Positions 24,534 to 32,334 of a stretch of DNA of 64,000 bases are shown here, in pieces. The position numbers were made by a program, and so were the translations under genes. The DNA comes from Paenibacillus sp. FSL H3-0469 (GTDB lineage Bacteria > Bacillota > Bacilli > Paenibacillales > Paenibacillaceae): positions 5,642,001 through 5,706,000 of the forward strand of contig NZ_CP150302.1 in the NCBI RefSeq assembly GCF_038051945.1, read 5' to 3'. Position 1 is the first letter of the stretch; every line of letters begins with the position of its first letter. Below the pieces are notes generated by a model. It worked only from the letters and a program-made list of their open reading frames with translations. It searched no databases and was not told the DNA's origin.

Positions 24534-25235
24534 TTGATTACAATCTATCCTGCTGCGTCTGCGCACCAGTTCGATTACGGCTGGCTGAAGGGCAGTCATG
24601 TGTTCTCCTTCGGGGATTTCTATGATCCGGATAACACGGCCTTTGGGCCGATGCGTGTCTGTAACGATGATACGATTGCTCCGGGAAAAGGCTTCGGCGC
24701 CCACCCGCACAGTGACATGGAGATTGTCTCCATTGTGCTGTCCGGCGTGCTTCGTCATGAGGATAACCTGGGCAATGTCGCGCAGACGTCCTTCGGCGGC
24801 ATCCAGCGGATGTCGGCAGGGACCGGCGCAATTCATACGGAGCATAACCCTTCGGACAGTGAGCCGGTCCGTCTGCTTCAGCTATGGTTCATGCCCAAGA
24901 CCCGGGGGACGGCTCCCTCCTATGCAACCGGACGCTTCGATCCGGCCAAGCTTGAAGGACGCCTGCTTCCGGTAGTAGCGGCCGAAGCGTCGGAGGAGAT
25001 TGTCGGAATAGCCCAGGATATGACGATATATCTGGGGAAGGCCGAAGCGGGCGGGCAACTGGATTTCCGGCAGGAGCCGGGGCGGCGCAGCTTTGTATAT
25101 CTGATTGAAGGGCAGCTTACCCTGAACGGGGAGGATGTGCTGAAGCCGGGCGATTCGGCAAGAATCGAGGACATAGCGCAGCTGGAGCTGAAGGCTGATG
25201 AGAATATACTGGTCATGGTGATTGATCTGCCGTAA
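24534..25235 (+). CDS. Pirin-family bicupin (quercetinase-like)
   Basis: Cytoplasmic bicupin of 233 residues, related to YhhW/YxaG-type pirins with possible quercetin 2,3-dioxygenase activity. TTG start behind ACAGGAGGCGG. First cupin holds GFGAHPHSDMEIVSIVLSG and GAIHTEHNPS, giving the usual three His and one Glu metal site. The second cupin (about 150-233) is degenerate, as usual. It starts 21 bp after the preceding gene and may share its transcript; a 109-residue gene follows. Confidence 0.87.
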   Translation: MITIYPAASAHQFDYGWLKGSHVFSFGDFYDPDNTAFGPMRVCNDDTIAPGKGFGAHPHSDMEIVSIVLSGVLRHEDNLGNVAQTSFGGIQRMSAGTGAIHTEHNPSDSEPVRLLQLWFMPKTRGTAPSYATGRFDPAKLEGRLLPVVAAEASEEIVGIAQDMTIYLGKAEAGGQLDFRQEPGRRSFVYLIEGQLTLNGEDVLKPGDSARIEDIAQLELKADENILVMVIDLP

Positions 25236-25274
25236 TGAGCGGCGGCGGGATACAGACATGAAGGAGGAGCTCGA

Positions 25275-25604
25275 ATGGCAGAACAGGAAAGAGTGCTGGT
25301 GAAGCATTCCGTAACCGGGCGCATGCTTGTGAACAGCATGGAGGGAGTAGGATACACCTTCGATGAGCAGGGCGGGCTGACCTTGATCACCCTGACGAAT
25401 GTTGCGGCAGATAAGGGCGCTGCGGTGGTGGAGCTGAAGGCGGAGCTTAATGTATTCCGCTTCGAGGAGCCTGCGGACGGGCCGGTCATCAAGCATTGGT
25501 ACTACGTCGGAGATCAGCCTGTAAGCTATGATGCGGACTCCGGGCGCTTAACAATAGCTGTTCAGTCCGAAATCGAGTACCGGCCAGATCAATACTGGGC
25601 CTGA
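25275..25604 (+). CDS. Conserved-looking hypothetical protein, 109 residues
   Basis: Not recognised. It has no signal peptide or membrane helix, and looks beta-rich and acidic (TGRMLVNSMEGVGYTFDE, VVELKAELNVFRFEEP, HWYYVGDQPVSYD). AAGGAGGAGCTCGA gives a strong ribosome binding site. It lies 39 bp after the pirin gene on the same strand, so the two probably form an operon. Coding is supported by the ribosome binding site and the codon pattern, not by a known motif. Confidence 0.6.
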   Translation: MAEQERVLVKHSVTGRMLVNSMEGVGYTFDEQGGLTLITLTNVAADKGAAVVELKAELNVFRFEEPADGPVIKHWYYVGDQPVSYDADSGRLTIAVQSEIEYRPDQYWA

Positions 25605-25707
25605 TCCCTTTGCAGACTCCACCACATGTGCTTACAACAGGCGTGAGGTTCGGGGTCTGCTGCTTGATGCGCTTTTATGAAAAAAGATGAAAATGGGACA
25701 AATGAAC

Positions 25708-25736
25708 TTGACAATACATTCCGGAACGACTAGCTT
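25708..25736 (+). promoter_or_regulatory. Candidate promoter of the leucine dehydrogenase gene
   Basis: TTGACA at 25708-25713 and a weak -10 TAGCTT at 25731-25736 with 17-bp spacing. The palindrome TTCCGGAA lies in the spacer. The -10 is poor, so an activator or alternative assignment is possible. Confidence 0.4.
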
Positions 25737-25786
25737 TGTTATGAAACGTAACATGTACATAAGAAAAGACAGGAGAAATGAAGCGT

Positions 25787-26881
25787 ATGGAATTGTTTGC
25801 GGCGATGGAGCGGGAGGATTACGAGGAAGTACTGTTTTGTCAGGATAAGGCATCGGGGCTGAAGGCGATTATTGCGATTCACGACACCACGCTGGGACCG
25901 GCACTGGGCGGAACGAGAATGTGGACCTATGCAACGGAGGAGGAGGCGCTTGTCGACGCCCTTCGTCTGGCTAAAGGCATGACGTATAAGAATGCGGTGG
26001 CCGGGCTGAATCTGGGCGGCGGTAAGACCGTCATTATCGGTGATCCGCACACTGACAAGAACGAGGCGATGTTCCGCGCCTTCGGCAGATACATACAGGG
26101 CTTGAACGGCCGTTACATTACAGCAGAGGATGTAGGCACTACGGAAGAGGATATGGATATTATCCATCAGGAGACCGACTTCGTTACCGGAATATCGGCT
26201 TCCTACGGCTCGTCCGGCAACCCCTCACCGGCTACAGCCTTCGGCGTATATCAAGGCATGAAGGCCGCAGCGAAGGCTGCCTTCGGCAGTGATTCCCTGG
26301 CAGGCAGAACCGTCGCCGTGCAGGGTGTCGGCAATGTCTCCTTTACACTATGCAAGTATCTGCATGAAGAAGGTGCACGCCTGCTGGTAGCAGATATTCA
26401 TAGTGAGGCAGTGAACCGGGCCGTCCAGGCTTACGGGGCAACGGCTGTAGACCCGGCCGACATTATTGGGGCAGATTGTGACATCTATGCGCCATGTGCG
26501 CTTGGTGCCACCATTAATGATGAGTCGCTCCCGCGGCTTAGAGCCAAGGTGATTGCAGGAGCCGCCAATAATCAGCTCAAGGAGCCGCGTCACGGAGATG
26601 CGCTGCACAAGATGGGGATTGTCTACGCCCCGGACTATGTGATTAACGCCGGTGGCGTTATTAATATCGCCGATGAATTGAACGGTTACCACAAGGAACG
26701 GGCGTACAAGCAGATAGCCCGAATCTATGACAGCATCACCCGTGTGCTGGAGATTTCCCGCCTGAAGGGGATTCCGGCCTATGCGGCTGCGGATCAGCTG
26801 GCAGAAGAAAGGATATCCCTGCTGCGCAATAGCCGCAGCACCTTCCTGCGGAACGGACAGCATGCCCTTAGCCGGAGATAA
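25787..26881 (+). CDS. bcd: Leucine/branched-chain amino acid dehydrogenase
   Basis: NAD-dependent oxidative deamination of Leu/Val/Ile, giving branched 2-oxo acids that feed branched-chain fatty acid synthesis. 364 residues from ATG 25787 (AGGAG 11 bp upstream), which matches the family start MELF; the ATG at 25778 is too close to the Shine-Dalgarno. Motifs: TTLGPALGGTRMW, LAKGMTYKNAVAGLNLGGGK (catalytic Lys), NAD-binding VAVQGVGNVSF, and VINAGGVINIADE. The bkd genes are not adjacent. Terminator at 26998-27035. Confidence 0.93.
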   Translation: MELFAAMEREDYEEVLFCQDKASGLKAIIAIHDTTLGPALGGTRMWTYATEEEALVDALRLAKGMTYKNAVAGLNLGGGKTVIIGDPHTDKNEAMFRAFGRYIQGLNGRYITAEDVGTTEEDMDIIHQETDFVTGISASYGSSGNPSPATAFGVYQGMKAAAKAAFGSDSLAGRTVAVQGVGNVSFTLCKYLHEEGARLLVADIHSEAVNRAVQAYGATAVDPADIIGADCDIYAPCALGATINDESLPRLRAKVIAGAANNQLKEPRHGDALHKMGIVYAPDYVINAGGVINIADELNGYHKERAYKQIARIYDSITRVLEISRLKGIPAYAAADQLAEERISLLRNSRSTFLRNGQHALSRR

Positions 26882-26997
26882 GTCCCCAGTCGGGGTGCCT
26901 AATTTCGACTTTATTCTGCTTTTTATCCATTCGTGGAGAACGAAGCACACCCACTTCCAATAAGAAGCTGCATGCTTCAAATATCCTTCAGTTGCGA

Positions 26998-27035
26998 AGA
27001 AGAGCCATCCTCCGGCTATGGGGGATGGCTCTTCT
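26998..27035. terminator. Bidirectional terminator between bcd and the cyclophilin gene
   Basis: AGAAGAGCCATCC (26998-27010) and GGATGGCTCTTCT (27023-27035) are perfectly complementary. The T-rich tails are short. Confidence 0.75.
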
Positions 27036-27092
27036 GTGTGGATTTTGGGATTTTGGAGCACGACTAGTCTGTGCAGCCAGCTTGCAGGCTGC

Positions 27093-27812
27093 TTATTGTG
27101 CTTTTTGCGGCTCGGGATAAGTAACGCCAAGCGTATCAACGGTGACCTTCTTCATGACCGGCGGCTGATCCGGACGGTCATTCTTGCCACGCGGCAGACT
27201 GACGATCGCCTGGACCGCTTCGAGTCCTTCAGTGACCTTGCCGAAGGCAGCGTAATCGCCATCAAGGCTTGGATAAGCTGCGGCCATAATGAAGAACTGG
27301 GAGCCGGCAGAGTCCATATCCTGGCTTCTCGCCATGGACAGCACGCCTTCTGTATGCAGCAGATTATTGGTGAAGCCGTTGTTATTGAATTCTCCGGCAA
27401 TGCTGTAGTCCGGTCCGCCCATTCCTGTGCCATCCGGGTCTCCGCCCTGGATCATGAAGCCTGGAATAACCCGGTGGAAGATGGTTCCGTCATAGAAGCC
27501 CTTCTTAATCAATGAAATGAAGTTGTTGACCGTATTGGGGGCAACCTCGGGGTACAGCTCGGCCTTAATTACAGCGCCGTTATCCATCTCAATCGTAACC
27601 ACCGGATGGCTGGCTGTGGCTGAAGGCACGCCTTCTGTAGCAGCAGCGCTCTCCTGCGGTGCTGCTGTGGCCTCACTGCCTGCTCCGGAACTGCTGTTAC
27701 CATTACCGGCGGCATTATTATTCACTGGCTTATTGCCGCAGCCCGCCAGAATGACGAGCATCAGGCACATCACCGCAAGCAGGATGACGGGTTTTCTTGT
27801 GATAGACTTCAC
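27093..27812 (-). CDS. Cyclophilin-type peptidyl-prolyl isomerase lipoprotein
   Basis: Extracytoplasmic prolyl isomerase, probably assisting folding of secreted proteins. 239 residues: lipobox ILAGC (Cys about 25), Ser/Ala/Asn-rich tether (about 28-65), then a compact cyclophilin domain. Active-site stretch IFHRVIPGFMIQGGDPDG with the catalytic Arg, plus GSQFFIM and the VTEGLEAVQAI region. The Trp of the cyclosporin site is not evident, as in many bacterial forms. Encoded convergent to bcd, followed 5' by the CLC-F gene on the same strand after a 109-bp gap. Confidence 0.92.
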   Translation of the reverse strand: MKSITRKPVILLAVMCLMLVILAGCGNKPVNNNAAGNGNSSSGAGSEATAAPQESAAATEGVPSATASHPVVTIEMDNGAVIKAELYPEVAPNTVNNFISLIKKGFYDGTIFHRVIPGFMIQGGDPDGTGMGGPDYSIAGEFNNNGFTNNLLHTEGVLSMARSQDMDSAGSQFFIMAAAYPSLDGDYAAFGKVTEGLEAVQAIVSLPRGKNDRPDQPPVMKKVTVDTLGVTYPEPQKAQ

Positions 27813-27921
27813 TTCAGAATCTCTCCTTTTATCCTTAAATAATCTGGCATATTCACCTCTGTATCATACCTTCTTTGTCCTGCTTCTGGCAAAGTCTGCT
27901 TCTGCGGTCTGCCGGATTCTG

Positions 27922-29235
27922 CTACTTTGGTGCGGGCAGCTCTTTGGCGGAAGCGAGCGTCGTTCCTTCGGGAACCGGCAGTAAGGCGCTTTTGGAGATG
28001 CCGATGAGCTGGGAGCTGTAGATTCCGCTGTGCCCGGAGAACAGATAGCTGATGATGCAGGCGATGAACATATAGACCGCTCCGCCGGAGCCGAACAGCT
28101 CGATACCCATAATGAAGCAGGCAAGCGGTGTATTGGTGGCTCCGCAGAAGACAGCGATGAAGCCAAGCGAGGCCAGAAAAGGCCCATATAGATGAAGCAC
28201 TCCGGCCAGGCTGCTGCCCAGGGAAGCTCCGATGGCGAATAGCGGCGTCACTTCGCCGCCTTGGAAGCCGGTCCCCAGAGTGAACGCGGTGAAAATCAGC
28301 TTCCATAGAAAAGCGAAGGGCGATACGCCGTCTTCGAAGGAGCTGCTGATCAGCGGAAGTCCCAGCCCCAGATAGTCCCGGGTACCGGCTATGTAGACCA
28401 GGGCAATAATGATCAGCCCGCCGGCGGCGCTTTTGAGCATAGGATTACGGATTATGGCGGTGAAGGTCCGTTTCAGATAATGGGTAAGCTCACTGAACAG
28501 CAGGCTGCACAGGCCGAAGAGGATGGAGGCGATTATAACCTTGACCAGCACCAGTGCATCCATAGCTGGGAAGACATCTACCTGATAATGGATATGGTGA
28601 ACGCCCCATAACCGGGAGGCTACCAGATCGCCGGTGAAGCTGGCGGCAAAACAGGGCAGCAGCGCCTTGTGGCTGATCAGCCCGATGGCGATCACCTCCA
28701 GGCCGAACACCGTTCCGGCCAGCGGGGTGCCGAAGATGGACCCGAAGCCGCCGCTGATGCCGCACATCAGCAGGATTCGGCGGTCCACCGGGCCGATTCT
28801 GAGCCAGCGGCCGAGTGCTTCTGCCAGACTGCCGCCCATCTGCACTGCCGTACCTTCACGTCCGGCAGAGCCGCCGAAGAGATGGGTAATCAGCGTTCCG
28901 CCAAGGACCAGCGGGGCCATTCGCAGCGGGATCGCTTCGTTGCCCTCACGGATCTGCTCCAGAATCAGATTATTCCCCTTGCTGCTGCTCTTACCGTAAC
29001 GCATATACATTCCGCTGACGAGCGCGCCTCCCGCCGGAAGCAGGAACAGCAGCCAGGCATGCTCCAGCCTTACCTGGGTGACTGCGTTCAGACTGGCCAG
29101 GAACAAAGCCGAGGCACTTCCTGCCAGCAGCCCGACCATTCCCCCCAGGATCACCCATTTGATGAATGTACTCCAGAGCGCAAGCTGGCTCTGGCGCGCT
29201 GCAAGCTCGGCCCATCGTTCATATTTCCTCTTCAT
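27922..29235 (-). CDS. CLC-F type fluoride/proton antiporter
   Basis: Membrane exporter protecting against cytoplasmic fluoride. 437 residues from ATG 29235 (GGGGGG 12 bp upstream). A CLC fold with gating-Glu motif GSAGREGTAVQMG and late GTGFQGGEVTPLFAIGASLG. The diagnostic CLC-F selectivity motif GNNLI is present (SSKGNNLILEQI) in place of the chloride-type GSGIP. The gene sits directly behind a fluoride riboswitch (29281-29362). Both lines agree, so the usual label of voltage-gated chloride channel would be wrong. Two-fold inverted repeat topology with about ten TM helices. Confidence 0.92.
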   Translation of the reverse strand: MKRKYERWAELAARQSQLALWSTFIKWVILGGMVGLLAGSASALFLASLNAVTQVRLEHAWLLFLLPAGGALVSGMYMRYGKSSSKGNNLILEQIREGNEAIPLRMAPLVLGGTLITHLFGGSAGREGTAVQMGGSLAEALGRWLRIGPVDRRILLMCGISGGFGSIFGTPLAGTVFGLEVIAIGLISHKALLPCFAASFTGDLVASRLWGVHHIHYQVDVFPAMDALVLVKVIIASILFGLCSLLFSELTHYLKRTFTAIIRNPMLKSAAGGLIIIALVYIAGTRDYLGLGLPLISSSFEDGVSPFAFLWKLIFTAFTLGTGFQGGEVTPLFAIGASLGSSLAGVLHLYGPFLASLGFIAVFCGATNTPLACFIMGIELFGSGGAVYMFIACIISYLFSGHSGIYSSQLIGISKSALLPVPEGTTLASAKELPAPK

Positions 29236-29280
29236 TATCGCTAATGCCCCCCGACACGAAATCAATACTACCCTGAAATC

Positions 29281-29362
29281 AAAACAGACTCCTACCAGCG
29301 TAGTTAACCACTGGTAGGAGTCATTAGCCCCGAAGGGCGGTTATGGCGAACTCCATCGCCGC
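29281..29362 (-). ncRNA. Fluoride riboswitch (crcB motif) with terminator platform
   Basis: On the minus strand the transcript reads GGCGAUGGAGUUCGCC then AUAACCGCCCUUCGGGGCUA and AUGACUCCUACCAG, matching the crcB aptamer pattern of a GGCGAUGG/UCGCC stem, short CC-stem hairpin and conserved UAAUGAC-type 3' segment. Pseudoknot: GGAGU in the loop (29350-29354) pairs with ACUCC (29317-29321). The same ACUCC forms the terminator stem GACTCCTACCAG/CTGGTAGGAGTC (29287-29322), ending TGTTTT. Fluoride binding would therefore hold ACUCC and prevent termination, turning on the exporter. Confidence 0.93.
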
Positions 29363-29376
29363 AATTGAATGAAACT

Positions 29377-29405
29377 ATCGTAAGCCGATTGTCTCCAAAA
29401 GTCAA
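29377..29405 (-). promoter_or_regulatory. Promoter of the riboswitch/CLC-F transcript
   Basis: Complement strand: -35 TTGACT (29400-29405), 17-bp spacer, -10 TACGAT (29377-29382). The expected start lies a few bases before the aptamer. Confidence 0.7.
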
Positions 29406-29454
29406 TATGAACCTGTAGTAGGGGGGACGCTCTGGCAGGGACGCTTAGCCGTAT

Positions 29455-30063
29455 CTACTCGTCACCGTTCGAGCCGTTCAGCACATCGGTACCTGGCATG
29501 GCATCAGGGTCCGGGGAGACCGGGTCAACGCTGCTTCCGGGAACGAGTTCATCCGCATCCGGGACATCCTCCAGCGGAGCGGCTTCCTCCGCTTCTCCGG
29601 TCACCTCTTCCTCCGTATCCGCATAATCAATGACGCTGCCGGTCAATCCGGCTGCGCCGGCCGTGTATACAGCATCCGACTCCAGCAGCTCATCCCGCTG
29701 CGGACCGGGGGTGGCGGAAGCGGGAGCGGGACGGTCTGCGCGCGGCCCAAGCCCGGCGTCCGGCACATTCAGGCCGATGTCGGCTGCAAGAATAGGATCG
29801 CTCTCAAGCGCCGGGTCCGAGCCGTCATCCACTACACCGTCGAAATCGATCGGTGTGAAGTGAGCAGGGTCATGACTGGCCAGTGCAGATTCCAGCGGGC
29901 GGTTCCCGGCGCCTGCAGTTTCCTCACTGGGGCTTGGCTCAGTAATCGTGCCAAGCGGACGCAATTCTTCCAGCGGGATATCCTGCTCCGGGGAGACACC
30001 GCCCATTTTGGTATAGCGCTCATATGCAAAGTCGGCTTCCGTCTTATTGAATTCGTTACCCAT
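29455..30063 (-). CDS. Acidic, low-complexity protein of unknown function
   Basis: 202 residues, strongly acidic (many Asp/Glu), Pro/Ala/Gly rich, with no signal peptide or membrane helix. Likely intrinsically disordered after a short ordered N terminus (MGNEFNKTEADFAYERYTKM). Start ATG 30063 behind AGGGAG; a TTG two codons earlier is possible. Composition with repeated SD/DP/EE stretches gives no functional clue. It is upstream of the fluoride riboswitch but separated from it by the riboswitch's own promoter. No family recognised. Confidence 0.6.
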   Translation of the reverse strand: MGNEFNKTEADFAYERYTKMGGVSPEQDIPLEELRPLGTITEPSPSEETAGAGNRPLESALASHDPAHFTPIDFDGVVDDGSDPALESDPILAADIGLNVPDAGLGPRADRPAPASATPGPQRDELLESDAVYTAGAAGLTGSVIDYADTEEEVTGEAEEAAPLEDVPDADELVPGSSVDPVSPDPDAMPGTDVLNGSNGDE

Positions 30064-30269
30064 CGTCAATCAGCTCCCTTTTCCCTTGTTGTAGGTCTTC
30101 TTCATCTTATAGTACAACTATACCCGTTTAAGCGGCGGCGAATCTGTCCGTCATCCAGGCAGGCCATCTGATTAATATATTCATTTCTCCGGCAGAATAA
30201 CCGGAATAGATGAATTAAACGAGCTGTTTCGAGGGTATTTGCAGTCTGATGGCAGGTATTGTGCAAACG

Positions 30270-30278
30270 TTGTCGAAA
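30270..30278 (+). promoter_or_regulatory. Spo0A-box-like site upstream of kinase gene 1
   Basis: TTGTCGAAA (30270-30278) contains the 0A-box core TGTCGAA, 55 bp before the kinase ATG. The kinase is of the Kin type that can feed Spo0A, so feedback is plausible. It is a single short match. Confidence 0.35.
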
Positions 30279-30332
30279 ATAAGAATCATATGGACTATAT
30301 AAATACAACTAACGATTCACTGAGGTGCCACA

Positions 30333-32228
30333 ATGAAGTTAGCATCAACCAAAACAGCCGCAGTCCTTATTATGCTGCTGCTTATAATAACGATCATTCC
30401 GGCGGGAATCGCCATAGAATGGGACGGACATACCGAAGCGGAAATTCCGGCCTGGGAGCTGAAGTGGGAAACAGCTGGAAATAGCGGTATAGAAGCTGCA
30501 ATTGCAGGGCGGGCCGACGAATGGACATGGGTGCGTGCCAGGGAGGCCAGGCCCCTTCCGCCATCTGGTACCGCTTCTGCTTGGATGCGGCTTACCTTGC
30601 CTCCTGCTGGAGCAACCCCCGCAATTCTGATCGATAGAGTATTTGGCGACAACCTGAAAGCATATATAGACAACCGGCTAATCTACGATTCCAGCGGGGA
30701 TGTGGAATATAGTGGCAACAAGGTGCTGATTCCGCTCCCGGCACAGAACAGTGCGAAGCCGCTCTATCTGTGGAATGCGGGCAGCGGGGAGTTCGGAATT
30801 GAGGGGGATGTAAGGGTAGGCAGCTACGATCAGCTGCTGTCCTTTTATGTGAAGCAGGATCTGGTTGACGTTGTGCTCGGAGCCGCCATGATCTTCATGG
30901 CCGGAGCATTATTGATCTGCCTGCTGTTTCTTAAGCCGGAATTTTTCTACAGCGGTTTCTTTCTGGCCCTGGTCATCCTGTCCTTTGGAGTGCTGCTGCT
31001 GACGTACTCCCCGTTTCTGACGCTGATTCTAAGCCGGGGGGATCGTCTGAGGCAGATCAGCTTCGATTTGGCCCTGTTTACCATTATGCCGGCGTTCACG
31101 CTTTATTTTGAGCAGTTATTCGGACCGGGCAAGCGTGGCTTCACTGCCCGTGTGCGTAAATTTCAACTGGCCTATTCCTTGTTCTGTACCGCAGCGCTTA
31201 TTCTGAATGCCGCACTTTCCTTCCGGCTGGACGCGCTGTATTCGCTTCTGACTATTAACGCAACCGGTGTACTAATGATTGCCCAGTTTATCTACCTGCT
31301 GTATCTGGCGTTTTCTTATGCCCGCAGAGGCAATTCCGATGCCATCTTGTTCACTGCCGGCTTCTCTGTATTTGCCTTGGTCTCCGTGGCGGAGCTGCTG
31401 CGGTACTTCCTTTCCATGGAGAGATATCATCTGTACTGGTGGAAATGGGGCATGGTGGTATTCATTCTTTCCCTGATTGCTATTCTGGGGAAACGGTTTG
31501 CGGGAAGCCATGAGAAGGCGCTGGAATACGCCAGGGAGCTGGAGAAATTCAATAATGAGCTGCAGCGTTCGGAGAAAATGGAGATTATCAGTGAGCTTGC
31601 CGCCTCTGTAGCCCATGAGGTACGTAATCCGCTCCAGGTCACACGCGGGTTCCTGCAGATTCTGGGGGAACGCTCCGGTAATAAGGAGAAGGAGTATCTG
31701 AAGATGGCTGTGGGGGAGCTGGACCGGGCCTCGGTGATCATTACCGATTTCCTGACCTTTGCGAAGCCGGGCGTTGAAATCGTGGATGTATTCGAAGTCT
31801 CGGAGGAGCTGAAGCATGTGTCGGGAATCCTGCTGCCGCTGGCTAATCTGCAGGGCGGCTCAATAGAGCTGCGTCTGCAGCAGGAGCTTCAAGTGACGGG
31901 CAGTCCGGCCAAGTTCAAGCAGGCATTCATTAATCTGATCAAGAACAGCATTGAATCACTCCAGGAGGAGGGGCAGATTGTCGTAACGGCCTGGAGGACA
32001 GGCAACTGGGTAATCATCAGCGTGAAGGATAACGGCGAGGGAATGAAGGTCAGCGAGCTGGCCCGGCTGGGCGAGCCGTATTACTCCAATAAGACCAAGG
32101 GTACGGGGCTTGGCCTCATGGTCACCTTCCGTATTATTGAAGCGATGAACGGCACGATTAAGTTCAACAGCCGCAAGGGCGAAGGGACCGAGGTGCTTAT
32201 TAAATTGCCGGCCTCCACCAGTAATTAG
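30333..32228 (+). CDS. 7TM-DISM-type sensor histidine kinase 1
   Basis: Membrane kinase of 631 residues. Signal anchor (about 8-28), an extracytoplasmic beta domain (about 30-175, AWELKWETAGN, SAWMRLTLPPA, ADNRLIY-type strands), about seven TM helices (about 180-385), coiled coil, HisKA with SVAHEVRNPLQVTRGFLQ (His about 428) and HATPase with NLIKNSIESL, DNGEGM, GTGLGLMVTFRIIEA. The HEVRNP-type HisKA and lack of an adjacent regulator resemble sporulation kinases (KinB/KinD group) and other orphan kinases. Start fixed by GAGGTG. Followed by a close paralogue. Confidence 0.9.
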   Translation: MKLASTKTAAVLIMLLLIITIIPAGIAIEWDGHTEAEIPAWELKWETAGNSGIEAAIAGRADEWTWVRAREARPLPPSGTASAWMRLTLPPAGATPAILIDRVFGDNLKAYIDNRLIYDSSGDVEYSGNKVLIPLPAQNSAKPLYLWNAGSGEFGIEGDVRVGSYDQLLSFYVKQDLVDVVLGAAMIFMAGALLICLLFLKPEFFYSGFFLALVILSFGVLLLTYSPFLTLILSRGDRLRQISFDLALFTIMPAFTLYFEQLFGPGKRGFTARVRKFQLAYSLFCTAALILNAALSFRLDALYSLLTINATGVLMIAQFIYLLYLAFSYARRGNSDAILFTAGFSVFALVSVAELLRYFLSMERYHLYWWKWGMVVFILSLIAILGKRFAGSHEKALEYARELEKFNNELQRSEKMEIISELAASVAHEVRNPLQVTRGFLQILGERSGNKEKEYLKMAVGELDRASVIITDFLTFAKPGVEIVDVFEVSEELKHVSGILLPLANLQGGSIELRLQQELQVTGSPAKFKQAFINLIKNSIESLQEEGQIVVTAWRTGNWVIISVKDNGEGMKVSELARLGEPYYSNKTKGTGLGLMVTFRIIEAMNGTIKFNSRKGEGTEVLIKLPASTSN

Positions 32229-32334
32229 AAAATATTTTTGTTTATTCCGTTTTTTTGAAGGGATGGGCAGAGTATGGGGCGAAATATTAACACTACAGAA
32301 CTTTGCTTCTAAAACTTTCCTCTGAGGTGCTTGC

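Noticed and set aside
26882..26997. Small gene after bcd
   Set aside because: No start with a ribosome binding site; only a short hairpin and the terminator are visible.
27922..29235. Voltage-gated chloride channel
   Set aside because: The GNNLI motif and the upstream fluoride riboswitch identify a CLC-F fluoride exporter.
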